The translations under genes were made by a program, and so were the position numbers. This document shows, piece by piece, positions 7,269 through 15,039 of a stretch of DNA of 21,910 nucleotides. Location of the stretch: positions 1-21,910 of the forward strand of contig DSAV01000069.1 of NCBI GenBank assembly GCA_011046295.1, written 5' to 3'. Source of the stretch: Deltaproteobacteria bacterium. GTDB taxonomy: Bacteria; Desulfobacterota; Syntrophia; Syntrophales; Smithellaceae. Under the pieces are notes generated by a model. It was not told where the DNA came from, made no database searches, and worked only from the letters and a program-made list of their open reading frames with translations. Numbering within the stretch: position 1 is the stretch's first letter; the number at the start of each line of letters is the position of its first letter.

Positions 7269-8522
7269 ATGGGAAAATACTTTGATAAAAAGGAGGTATG
7301 GACCAATAAAGAAAGAAAACTCAAACAGGAGTTTCAATTATCCAAGATGGCACAGCTTGGTTATAAAAAGTCACCAATGTTAAAAAAAATATTTGATGAG
7401 CTACATATTAAACCTTCCACAATTAAATCTCTTGAAGATATGGAACGTCTGCCCGTAATCTCGCGCGAACAGCTCGTGGATATGGAGCAAAATGATCTTC
7501 CTTACGCGGGACTCCATAATACCACCGCCAGCATTGACCGTATTTTTACTTCTCCCGGCCCGGTTTATGAACCGCATTTATCGGAAAATGATTATCTGTG
7601 GGCCAGAGCTTTTTTTGCGGCCGGCATTGGTCCTGAGGATATCGCCCTGAACGCTTTTTCTTACCACCTTGTTGCCGCCGGTTTAACTTTTCACGGCGGT
7701 TTGCGTAAAGTAGGGGCCACCGTTGTCCCTTCGGGAACATCATCTTCTCAAGTTCAAGTACAGCTAATCAAAGATTTACGTGTAACTGTTTATGTCGGCA
7801 CTCCCAGCTTTTTGATGGCGATTATTGAAAAGTCTAGGGAAATGGGCTTCAATTTCAAAAAGGATTTTTATGTTAAAAAAGCGTGTTTTGCCGCAGAGCC
7901 CCTGTTCCCGGATATGCGCCGTTCTTTTGAAAAGGATTATGGAATAGATACTTATCAGATGTACGGGGCTACAGAGGTAGGAGACGTTGCTTATGAATGC
8001 TCAGCGAAAAACGGCTGGCACATCTGCGAAGAAACAATTGTTGAAATCATTGATACTTACACGGGTAAAAAAGTTCCCCATGGAGATTTAGGCGAAGTAG
8101 TGGTTACGAGACTCAATGAAATATTTTTTCTGTTGCGTTTCGGAACAGGAGATTTATCAAGGATAATCACCGAAAAATGCGCCTGCGGCCGGACATCATA
8201 CAGGCTGGCGGGAATTGCGGGAAGAGTAGGTGACGCCGTTAAGGTAAGAGGTTTGTTTTTAGCGCCAAGCCAGCTGAAGTCGCTTCAGCTTAAGTTTAAT
8301 AATCTTCCGCTTCAGGCAGTTGTGACAAGAGAAGGCCACAATGACATATTAACGTTGCGCGTGGAAAAAACGGCACCGGAAATCGGCTCTTTGAGTTGGG
8401 ATGAAAATTTCAAAAAATCATTCAGGGAAATCTGTACTGTCAGAATTGACCAGATGGAGTATATCGATAAGGGTCGAATAGATTCCGGAGAGAAGCTTTT
8501 GATTGACAAGCGCAAGTGGTAA
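7269..8522 (+). CDS. Phenylacetate-CoA ligase-like AMP-dependent synthetase with a divergent phosphate loop
   Basis: A PaaK-family (COG1541-type) adenylate-forming ligase, 417 residues, closing the transporter operon. Seen: MYGATE (231-236), GTGD (292-295), a Cys pair CACG (304-307), GRVGDAVKVRG (318-328), and a C-terminal GEK context with Lys409 where the catalytic lysine is expected. The glycine/Ser/Thr-rich phosphate loop (usually SSGTTGKP) is replaced by TSPGPVYEPH (94-103), so activity or substrate may differ. The start at ATG 7269 is preferred because AAGGGG (7258-7263) lies 5 bases upstream. An earlier in-frame ATG at 7242, overlapping livF, has no Shine-Dalgarno. Its likely role is CoA activation of the imported acid, possibly aromatic; this is inference. 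Confidence 0.8.
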   Translation: MGKYFDKKEVWTNKERKLKQEFQLSKMAQLGYKKSPMLKKIFDELHIKPSTIKSLEDMERLPVISREQLVDMEQNDLPYAGLHNTTASIDRIFTSPGPVYEPHLSENDYLWARAFFAAGIGPEDIALNAFSYHLVAAGLTFHGGLRKVGATVVPSGTSSSQVQVQLIKDLRVTVYVGTPSFLMAIIEKSREMGFNFKKDFYVKKACFAAEPLFPDMRRSFEKDYGIDTYQMYGATEVGDVAYECSAKNGWHICEETIVEIIDTYTGKKVPHGDLGEVVVTRLNEIFFLLRFGTGDLSRIITEKCACGRTSYRLAGIAGRVGDAVKVRGLFLAPSQLKSLQLKFNNLPLQAVVTREGHNDILTLRVEKTAPEIGSLSWDENFKKSFREICTVRIDQMEYIDKGRIDSGEKLLIDKRKW

Positions 8523-8531
8523 TATTATTTA

Positions 8532-8568
8532 TTGTTTCAGATAAAAACAAAAAAATCAGCTGAAACAA
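8532..8568. terminator. Possible bidirectional terminator between convergent genes
   Basis: TTGTTTCAG (8532-8540) and CTGAAACAA (8560-8568) form a perfect 9-bp inverted repeat with a 19-base loop. It lies exactly between the stop codons of the ligase gene (+) and recJ (-). The stem is AT-rich and no continuous T run follows on either strand, so termination strength is doubtful. Confidence 0.35.
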
Positions 8569-8570
8569 AA

Positions 8571-10313
8571 TCACGAAAGAATAGCCACGTCTTTGAGTTT
8601 TAGCTGTATATCGGAAGTGCCATTCCAGTAGTTGATTTGCGGAGTAAAGGCAACATCAAGATTCGCGCCCGCGATTGCGTCCATGAATGATCCCATGCTG
8701 AACCATATTGAATCCCGTGAAATGCCCTGGCTGGTAAGTTTCATTTTTAGATGGTTGTTGCCGACAATTAAAGGAGAAGATACCTGAATATTGCGCGCGC
8801 AAAGAATTGGTTCGGGATTATCGCAGCCAAAAGGAGCGAGCATTGTCATTTCGTTGATTAAGGCCAGATTGATATCAGATAGCCGGCACTCGGTATCAAT
8901 TAATGTATGCGATACCATATCCTGAGTTTGAATGCTTTCATCGATAATTCCGTTCAAAAGAGCTGAAAATTCGTCAATATCATCTTCTCTGATAGAAATT
9001 CCCGCCGCCCGGTAATGACCGCCGTAAGAAAGCAGCAAAGAAGCGCATTGTTTCAGTCCCTGATGGATATTAAATTCGGAAATACTTCTTCCGGAACCCT
9101 TGCCGATACCGCCATTGATGCTGATGACAAAAGCGGGGCGGCTGAATAGGTCAACAAGGCGCGATGCGACAATACCGACAATGCCCGGATGCCATTTCTC
9201 AGAAGAAAACACCAAAGCATTTAATTTTTCAAAATCAGGTATTTTCCTGATATTATCAAGAATATCGTTTAGAATATTCTTTTCCATGGACTGACGCCTC
9301 CGGTTATATCCATCCAGTTTTGCGGCAAGCGAGCGAGCTTCATCAATGTCCTCGGTCAAAAGCAGTTGCACGGCATCCAGAGCGGAAGCGATACGCCCGG
9401 CGGCGTTAATACGCGGAATCAGACTGAAGGACGCCCTGAATGAGTCGATATTCTGCCCATCAATACCGCTGACTTCTTTGAGAGCTTTAATACCGGGGCG
9501 CTTTCCTTCAGTTATCAGTTCCAGGCCGATTTTGGCGAAAATTCGGTTTTCATCTACCAAAGGTGCTATATCGCCGATTGTGCCCAGCGCGACAATATCC
9601 AGGTATTCCTTTAAATTGGGGTAATCATCATTTTTCCAGAAGCCCTCCTTACGAAGCGCGCCACGCAAAGCGATAATAAAGTTATAGGCAATTCCTACCG
9701 CAGCCAGGTTTTTAAAGGGAAAGCCGCAATCTGTCTGGTTGGGATTAATTGTCGCCACAGCATCAGGAAGAATTTCCGGGATTTCATGATGATCCAGAAC
9801 GATAGTTTCAATACCCAGCGATTGGGCATAAGCTATTTGTTCTATGTCGGAAATGCCGCAATCAACGGTAATGATCAGATTCGTATTTTCTGCTTTGAAT
9901 TTGTCAATAATTTTCGTTTTCAAGCCGTAACCTTCCTCGACCCTGTCTGGTATATAAAAAGAAAGATGAGGAGTCAGCTTACCGATAAATTTATAAAGAA
10001 TAACCACCGAAGTTATACCGTCGGCGTCGTAATCTCCGTAAATTACTATTTTTTCCTTGTTATGAATCGCTTTCAAAAGGCGTCCTACACCCACTTTCAT
10101 ATCTTTCATTAGAAGAGGGGGGTACAAATCATTCAATGAGGGGTAAAGATAGCGGCGAGCGCTTTCCATGTCCGCGATTTCCCGCTGAGTCAATATTCTT
10201 GATATAATCGAAGAAATGCCGAACTCACTACTTAGAGAATCAGCAATATTATCGGTGCTTGCTTCTTTCAGTTTCCATTGAGTTGTGGGCAGTTTTTTGG
10301 CTTTTGCTGTCAT
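8571..10313 (-). CDS. recJ: Single-stranded-DNA-specific exonuclease RecJ
   Basis: A 5'-3' single-strand DNA exonuclease used in recombination and repair, 580 residues, full family length. The DHH phosphoesterase motifs are present: YGDYDADG (92-99), VDCG (150-153) and DHHE (174-177). Metal-site and DHHA1 elements follow, including GRSISEFNIHQGL (408-420) and SYGGHYRAAG (429-438). The C-terminal 110 residues fit the RecJ OB domain. The start follows a weak AAAGA ribosome site; a candidate promoter lies in the 59-base gap to the upstream lipoprotein gene. Confidence 0.95.
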   Translation of the reverse strand: MTAKAKKLPTTQWKLKEASTDNIADSLSSEFGISSIISRILTQREIADMESARRYLYPSLNDLYPPLLMKDMKVGVGRLLKAIHNKEKIVIYGDYDADGITSVVILYKFIGKLTPHLSFYIPDRVEEGYGLKTKIIDKFKAENTNLIITVDCGISDIEQIAYAQSLGIETIVLDHHEIPEILPDAVATINPNQTDCGFPFKNLAAVGIAYNFIIALRGALRKEGFWKNDDYPNLKEYLDIVALGTIGDIAPLVDENRIFAKIGLELITEGKRPGIKALKEVSGIDGQNIDSFRASFSLIPRINAAGRIASALDAVQLLLTEDIDEARSLAAKLDGYNRRRQSMEKNILNDILDNIRKIPDFEKLNALVFSSEKWHPGIVGIVASRLVDLFSRPAFVISINGGIGKGSGRSISEFNIHQGLKQCASLLLSYGGHYRAAGISIREDDIDEFSALLNGIIDESIQTQDMVSHTLIDTECRLSDINLALINEMTMLAPFGCDNPEPILCARNIQVSSPLIVGNNHLKMKLTSQGISRDSIWFSMGSFMDAIAGANLDVAFTPQINYWNGTSDIQLKLKDVAILS

Positions 10314-10334
10314 TTTTATGTCTTTCCGATACCC

Positions 10335-10365
10335 TCTATACTATCAGCAAGGTTGCCAATGTCAA
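10335..10365 (-). promoter_or_regulatory. Candidate promoter for recJ
   Basis: On the minus strand a perfect -35 TTGACA (10365-10360) is followed either by TAGTAT after 16 bases (10343-10338, four of six) or by TATAGA after 19 bases (10340-10335, five of six). It lies between the DUF3857 gene and recJ, so recJ can be transcribed independently. Neither -10 option is ideal in both sequence and spacing. Confidence 0.45.
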
Positions 10366-10372
10366 GTTTGTA

Positions 10373-12292
10373 TCAGTGTTTTTCAAAAATAATGTTTTTT
10401 ACCGCAGACTGGTGTGCCTGGATTTTTCTGGCGAATTTTCTGAAATCATCGATTTTCTCCGGTTCGATTATTTCATGATTAGATTTATGTTTAATGGATA
10501 TCTTTAAGGTATTGTTTTTAAAGAAATAATACTCTTCCCTCAAAAGAAAAGATTCGTTTATGAAAAAATTTGCCGGCAATCTTCTGATTTTGAAACCGGC
10601 AGGAAATATATAAGTTAAGTTGTCGCGTGAAAAATAAGATGGGTTAAGGAAAACAGGATATTTGCGTTCGGTTGCCGCGGTTATGTCCTGGTAAGAATCA
10701 AAATTGACTATATCGGATAAGACCATCAAGTCATCGTCAAGTTTATGGGCGAGATTTTTAAGATATCCACTCATATTTATTATAAAAGGTTTCCGCGTAT
10801 CGGTAAAACTGCCAAAGTTCAGTTTATAAACGGTAATGCCTCTACGCTCAAAAAATTTCTTTCTTTCTTCTGGTGGTGAATATTTGTAGAAACGCCTGAT
10901 AGATTCAGCCGCCTTGCCGGAATACAAATATGCGGCTTCAATTTCGGCATGGCCTTCTTTTTCAATTTTATATTTGATATCAGTCTGGATAAAGTCATTA
11001 TTGGAATCTATGGAGGGGGTGCGTACAAAATCGTAAGTGCCGTCGGCATTGATCAGGAACACCTCGGCAGGGCGAAAAAAAGGCACAGAATCGAACGAGG
11101 CTGTTTCATTAGTGGCGTCAAGCCAGAAATAACCTTCATTCTTCTTATCGGGAACTACGGCTATAACATGATTAAAAGCCGTCAGAGAGGGCATGGTTTT
11201 GTCAAAATATTCGGGGTAAGAAGGAACAAGAGCGGGAAGGGCTTCAATCCCGGCTATTTGAAGCATAGTCAGTAATAGGGTGGTTTTATCCTTGCAGTCC
11301 CCATATCTTTTTTGAAAAACTTCGTAGGCGGGGTGTGGTTTATGAGTGTAAGGACCCAGCAGGACAGCGACATATCTTATTCTTTGAGCTACAAAATCGA
11401 AAATAGCGCTGATTTTTTCTTCTCTTGATTTTTTATCGGAGATTAATTTATTAGTAAATTCAATCAGTTCGTGGTCGGTCTTCATTTGTTCGGAAATAAG
11501 CTTTGCATACCAGCCGGATATTGTTTCCCAGTTATCAAGAGTCCACATAGATATTTGCGGAAAAGTATTTGTGTCCCTTAAAGAGGGCATTCGGGCTTCC
11601 GGAATTATTTCATCCTGGCTGGTATTGGTGAAAATGTAGGCATTCTTATTTCCTCTTTCAACAATTTCCGGCGTTAAATCCGCGTTGAATTTGCGGTATT
11701 TTAATTCAATTTGCCTCGGCAGTACAATTTCCATTATATCAACTTCCATGGGATGAAACTGGCGGCAAAAAAACGTGGAAAAAAAATCGAAGTTTATAAT
11801 CGGCTTGAGATTTCTTATTTCGTAAGCGTATTCTATGATACAACCATCTTCCACTGCGGGCATATTGAATCGTTTTTTCCGTATATCGGTATAAAAATCA
11901 TATCCGGCGTAAGCAGATGAGTCGTGAACATCTTCAAGGTTCAGGGAAACAACTTGTCCGTCCGGCTTGATGGTGTTGGCAAATAATATTTTCGGTCTCT
12001 GGTAGCCCTCACGGTAATAAATAGTTTGGGACGCGAAAGATCGTCCTCTTTCATTGAATATTTTAACGCGTTCAACGTGCCTGGTCACACTTGTACCATC
12101 GCTGAAGAATTCGACATAGTAATAGGAGTATAAGATATTGGCTCCCGCGTTGGCGTGTTCTTCGGCTTGCGGCGTCTGTTGCAAATAGGCCTGTACATTG
12201 CCTTGAGTAACACTTCTGATATGAGGATTGGCTCCGCCACAGGCAAGTAAAAGTAAAAATAAAATGAACAGTAAAATCCGGTTAATACGCAT
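10373..12292 (-). CDS. DUF3857/transglutaminase-like lipoprotein
   Basis: A predicted lipoprotein of 639 residues. Residues 1-17 are a signal peptide ending in L-L-A before Cys18, the lipidation site. A DUF3857 beta-rich region spans about 50-240. A transglutaminase/protease-like core (about 280-400) carries a plausible triad: Cys333 in YGDCKDKT, His375 in FNHV, Asp392 in WLDAT. A further beta-rich C-terminal domain follows. The open frame extends 29 codons upstream, but ATG 12292 is chosen because GGAG (complement of 12298-12301) sits 5 bases away, the lipoprotein signal starts there, and a strong promoter lies inside the longer frame. The substrate is unknown; the protein is presumably envelope-anchored. 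Confidence 0.85.
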   Translation of the reverse strand: MRINRILLFILFLLLLACGGANPHIRSVTQGNVQAYLQQTPQAEEHANAGANILYSYYYVEFFSDGTSVTRHVERVKIFNERGRSFASQTIYYREGYQRPKILFANTIKPDGQVVSLNLEDVHDSSAYAGYDFYTDIRKKRFNMPAVEDGCIIEYAYEIRNLKPIINFDFFSTFFCRQFHPMEVDIMEIVLPRQIELKYRKFNADLTPEIVERGNKNAYIFTNTSQDEIIPEARMPSLRDTNTFPQISMWTLDNWETISGWYAKLISEQMKTDHELIEFTNKLISDKKSREEKISAIFDFVAQRIRYVAVLLGPYTHKPHPAYEVFQKRYGDCKDKTTLLLTMLQIAGIEALPALVPSYPEYFDKTMPSLTAFNHVIAVVPDKKNEGYFWLDATNETASFDSVPFFRPAEVFLINADGTYDFVRTPSIDSNNDFIQTDIKYKIEKEGHAEIEAAYLYSGKAAESIRRFYKYSPPEERKKFFERRGITVYKLNFGSFTDTRKPFIINMSGYLKNLAHKLDDDLMVLSDIVNFDSYQDITAATERKYPVFLNPSYFSRDNLTYIFPAGFKIRRLPANFFINESFLLREEYYFFKNNTLKISIKHKSNHEIIEPEKIDDFRKFARKIQAHQSAVKNIIFEKH

Positions 12293-12320
12293 AAATACTC
12301 CGAAAAAATATTCAGCAGTA

Positions 12321-12349
12321 ATCATACAGTTTTTATTTATCTGAGTCAA
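12321..12349 (-). promoter_or_regulatory. Sigma-70-like promoter of the DUF3857 lipoprotein gene
   Basis: On the minus strand TTGACT (12349-12344), a 17-base spacer and TATGAT (12326-12321) each match the consensus at five of six positions. The start point would be near 12314, about 20 bases before ATG 12292. This supports the shorter gene start. Confidence 0.65.
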
Positions 12350-12400
12350 TGAGGGCTTCATTCTTGCCCTTTGATTCATTAAGTGATAGTAAAATAAATA

Positions 12401-12616
12401 ATGATTAACAAGTATTGCCGAGTAAAAAGAGAAAACATTTCATTTGTCCAGTTTATTTTAGAAGCTTATGAAGGGATGGCCACAATATCGACAATAGATT
12501 CACGCGAAGCGCTAATCAGAGTTTCGATTATGCCGGATTTTATTTCGGAAATCAGTGATGTTCTCCTTGAATTAAAAAAAAGTAACGCGATAGAAAAGAT
12601 AGATGATTACAGGTAA
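12401..12616 (+). CDS. DUF4911 small protein
   Basis: A 71-residue protein resembling the DUF4911 family common in Deltaproteobacteria, with the pattern 'FILEAYEGMATISTID' followed by a C-terminal helix rich in Leu, Lys and Glu. Its size and fold suggest a ferredoxin-like, DUF4911/ACT-like sensor, but the function is unknown. No clear Shine-Dalgarno precedes ATG 12401. It ends 8 bases before the next gene, so the two form a likely bicistronic unit, divergent from the lipoprotein gene. Confidence 0.7.
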   Translation: MINKYCRVKRENISFVQFILEAYEGMATISTIDSREALIRVSIMPDFISEISDVLLELKKSNAIEKIDDYR

Positions 12617-12624
12617 ATAAATTT

Positions 12625-13422
12625 ATGCTGATGCTGACTCATACATATTTTTTACAGAATCTTTTGAGCTCGACAGGCGCAGAAGATTACCCCCTTGATG
12701 TTTACGTTTACAACATCGTGCCGGACTTATTGACCATTCATCCGGAGATTCAACCTTCGCAGACACACAATATCAGGCGGACATTGCAAAATCCCCCTGA
12801 ATATCCCGGCATGGCGTATATAATGTTCCATCTTTTGCTCGATGATCTTGCGCACTACGGACACATTTGCCCGGATTGCCAGGAAGAATTCAATCCGGAT
12901 TCACAGGGCTATTCCTATGTTAAAGGGAAGCCTCTAATAAATCCAATGCTGGATTTATATAGAGGCACAAATAAAGAAATATCGTATAACGAAGCTGCAT
13001 ACCGCTCGCATTTAATAATAGAAATGATTTATGACTTGGCGATTTTATCTCAAATTAATTCATCTAATACCGTAGAGATGTTGGCTGAAGCAATTAAATA
13101 CGCGACAAAAAGCAAAATGCCCGAACTACGAAGGACCATTAAATGGCTTTACGGTTTTGATGAGGACTGGATAGGCGACGTAATGAAAGAAGCTTCTTTT
13201 TACATCACAAAAGAAAGAATGGAGCGCATTATGAACATAGAAGGGCGCGTTAACCTTTACGCCAATAAGTTCGGGGGAGAAAAGAACAATGCTGACGTGT
13301 ATAACGGAATAAATAATTTATTCAAGCAGGCAAGGGTCTTGCTTAATGAAGATGATGAATTGTTTCTTAAGGAAAGCGCCCAAACGATTAAGAAGTACGG
13401 GTGGTATCCTACAGTTACATAG
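12625..13422 (+). CDS. Unrecognised His/Asp-rich putative zinc-dependent hydrolase
   Basis: A 265-residue, mostly helical protein that I do not firmly recognise. It has no signal peptide. Possible metal ligands occur in the order H6, D34, H48, H69-x3-D73, H77/H80, H129-x3-E133. That order mirrors the zinc ligands of phospholipase C/S1-P1 nuclease enzymes (H, D, H, H-x3-D, H, H-x3-E), though those are normally secreted. A CPDC pair (82-85) follows H80. Alternatives are an acyl-carrier-protein phosphodiesterase-like protein or an unrelated HD-like fold. The start is ATG 12625 with a weak AGG (12611-12613); ATG 12631 is also possible. Its last 8 bases overlap the end of rpmB. Confidence 0.6.
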   Translation: MLMLTHTYFLQNLLSSTGAEDYPLDVYVYNIVPDLLTIHPEIQPSQTHNIRRTLQNPPEYPGMAYIMFHLLLDDLAHYGHICPDCQEEFNPDSQGYSYVKGKPLINPMLDLYRGTNKEISYNEAAYRSHLIIEMIYDLAILSQINSSNTVEMLAEAIKYATKSKMPELRRTIKWLYGFDEDWIGDVMKEASFYITKERMERIMNIEGRVNLYANKFGGEKNNADVYNGINNLFKQARVLLNEDDELFLKESAQTIKKYGWYPTVT

Positions 13423-13612
13423 CTTTTTTAATCAGACCGGACCGGACGCAGCGGGTACAGACTTTAACTCTTCTGATTGATCCTTTTTTCTCATCAACAC
13501 AGCGTAATTTCTGTAAATTGGGATAATTAATCTTTTTTGTTTTATTATTGGCATGGCTTACATTATTGCCAACCGCAGGCTTTTTGCCGCAAATTTCGCA
13601 AACACGGGACAT
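13415..13612 (-). CDS. rpmB: 50S ribosomal protein L28
   Basis: A 65-residue L28 of the zinc-binding (C+) type, with the cysteine pairs C5/C8 (CEIC) and C52/C55 (CTRC) and the family features 'GNNVSHANNKTKK' and 'RRVKVCTRC'. It is part of the large ribosomal subunit. AAGGAG (complement of 13621-13626) lies 8 bases before ATG. The gene stands alone, and its stop codon lies inside the 3' end of the convergent hydrolase gene. Confidence 0.95.
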   Translation of the reverse strand: MSRVCEICGKKPAVGNNVSHANNKTKKINYPNLQKLRCVDEKKGSIRRVKVCTRCVRSGLIKKAM

Positions 13613-13694
13613 TACACATTCTCCTTGTAAAAAACTGCGCCGTTACTAAAACATAAGGCTCTATTTTGCAAGCATTATTTTTGCCTTAAGAGTA

Positions 13695-13714
13695 AAAATC
13701 ACGCTGCGGATTTT
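13695..13714 (-). terminator. Possible weak terminator after the phosphofructokinase gene
   Basis: On the minus strand AAAATC (13714-13709) pairs with GATTTT (13700-13695) around an 8-base loop that has CGC and GCG inside it. T residues continue after the stem. It lies 18 bases past the pfkA stop, between pfkA and rpmB. The stem is short and AT-rich, so support is limited. Confidence 0.3.
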
Positions 13715-13731
13715 AGGGAATATACCTTAAA

Positions 13732-15036
13732 TCAAACGTTTTTCATGTTTGCCGGTTGCCCGGTAGTTTCCAGAACACGCAGCCACACATTTCCGTGCGG
13801 GTTAATTGTTCTGCCGGAAGCCACGGTGTGCAGGGGAAGGTGTACGTAATCTTCTTTCATCAAAGCGACCAGAAGGCCTGTTTTGCCCGTCATCGCGGCG
13901 TGCACGGCATATTGTCCCAGAGAACTGCAGTAAATGCTATCAGAAGCATTCGCCGGAACAGAACGGATAAGATAACTGGGTTCAATATATTTCAGATTAA
14001 TTTCCATGTCGATGCTTCTAAAATAATTTTCTATAGAGCTTTTCATGTAAAGTCCTATGTCCAACAGACGAATATTGCCTGAGGAATCCTTTTCCACGGG
14101 AGCATTACCTTTTCTCAGAAGATCTTGTCCCGCTCCTTCAGCAACCATGATTACGGCATGGCCGCGAGCACGCATGCGCTTTTCCAGAATTTTCAAAAAC
14201 CCTTTTTCACCTTCCATGTCGAAAGGGACTTCCGGTATTAACACGAAATTAGTATCATTTTGCGCCAGCGCGGCATAAGCGGCGATGTGTCCGGAGAGTC
14301 TTCCCATGATTTTAATAAGACCGATTCCGTTGAAGTATCCCTTAGCTTCTACATGAGCGCTTTTGATTGATTCCGCCGCCTTTTCTATTGCGGTATCGAA
14401 ACCGAAAGATTTTTGTATTAAGTCAAGGTCATTATCAATAGTTTTGGGGATGCCGATAATGGACAATTCCAATTTCTTTTGTTCGGCGATATTCGCCAGT
14501 TGAGCGGCGGCCTTCATCGTTCCGTCGCCTCCAATGCAAAACAGAATATTGACTTTTAAATTGGCCATGTAGTCGAGCATTGCATTAATGTCCTGCGGGC
14601 CGCGAGAAGAGGAAAGAATGCTCCCGCCGATACTTGTGATATCGTCAACAAAGTCTGGCGTGAGATGCAACAGCTCGTGTCCGCATGCGGGATTCAGCCC
14701 GCGGAAACCGTATCTAACGCCGTAAATATTCTTAACGCCGTATCGGTGAAAGAGCGTCATGGTTATTGACCTTACGACATCATTTATACCCGGACATAAA
14801 CCGCCGCAGGTAACAATCGCCGCCTTTGTTTTGGCCGGAGAGAAAAAAATTTTACTGCGTGGCCCGGCAATTTCCAGTGAAAGGGGTTGTCCGTTTTTAT
14901 CCTTCTGTGATGAATAATCATCCAGGTAAATGTTAAAAAGTAATCTCTTTTTATCTTCAGTAAAGTAACCTATATCCGACAAAGGAGATTCTATTTTACA
15001 TTCACCGAGATTTTTAATGGAAAAATCATAATTCAT
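13732..15036 (-). CDS. pfkA: 6-phosphofructokinase, Gly/Lys-signature group
   Basis: Phosphorylates fructose 6-phosphate to the 1,6-bisphosphate in glycolysis. This 434-residue form is longer than the 320-residue E. coli enzyme, with an N-terminal extension of about 70 residues. Motifs: GGLCPGIN (78-85), GGDGT (169-173), PKTIDND (197-203, catalytic Asp201), IKIMGRLSG (241-249) and PEVPF (268-272). Gly at the GGDG position points to ATP use, while Lys198 in PKTIDND is typical of the PPi and trypanosome-type enzymes. The Gly+Lys pair is characteristic of the ATP-dependent 'long' group. AGAGGA lies 8 bases before ATG, inside the end of the upstream gene 3 bases away, suggesting translational coupling. 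Confidence 0.9.
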   Translation of the reverse strand: MNYDFSIKNLGECKIESPLSDIGYFTEDKKRLLFNIYLDDYSSQKDKNGQPLSLEIAGPRSKIFFSPAKTKAAIVTCGGLCPGINDVVRSITMTLFHRYGVKNIYGVRYGFRGLNPACGHELLHLTPDFVDDITSIGGSILSSSRGPQDINAMLDYMANLKVNILFCIGGDGTMKAAAQLANIAEQKKLELSIIGIPKTIDNDLDLIQKSFGFDTAIEKAAESIKSAHVEAKGYFNGIGLIKIMGRLSGHIAAYAALAQNDTNFVLIPEVPFDMEGEKGFLKILEKRMRARGHAVIMVAEGAGQDLLRKGNAPVEKDSSGNIRLLDIGLYMKSSIENYFRSIDMEINLKYIEPSYLIRSVPANASDSIYCSSLGQYAVHAAMTGKTGLLVALMKEDYVHLPLHTVASGRTINPHGNVWLRVLETTGQPANMKNV

Positions 15037-15039
15037 ATC

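Noticed and set aside
12293..12379. N-terminal 29-codon extension of the DUF3857 gene
   Set aside because: The region contains the promoter and the Shine-Dalgarno of the shorter start, and the lipoprotein signal begins at 12292.
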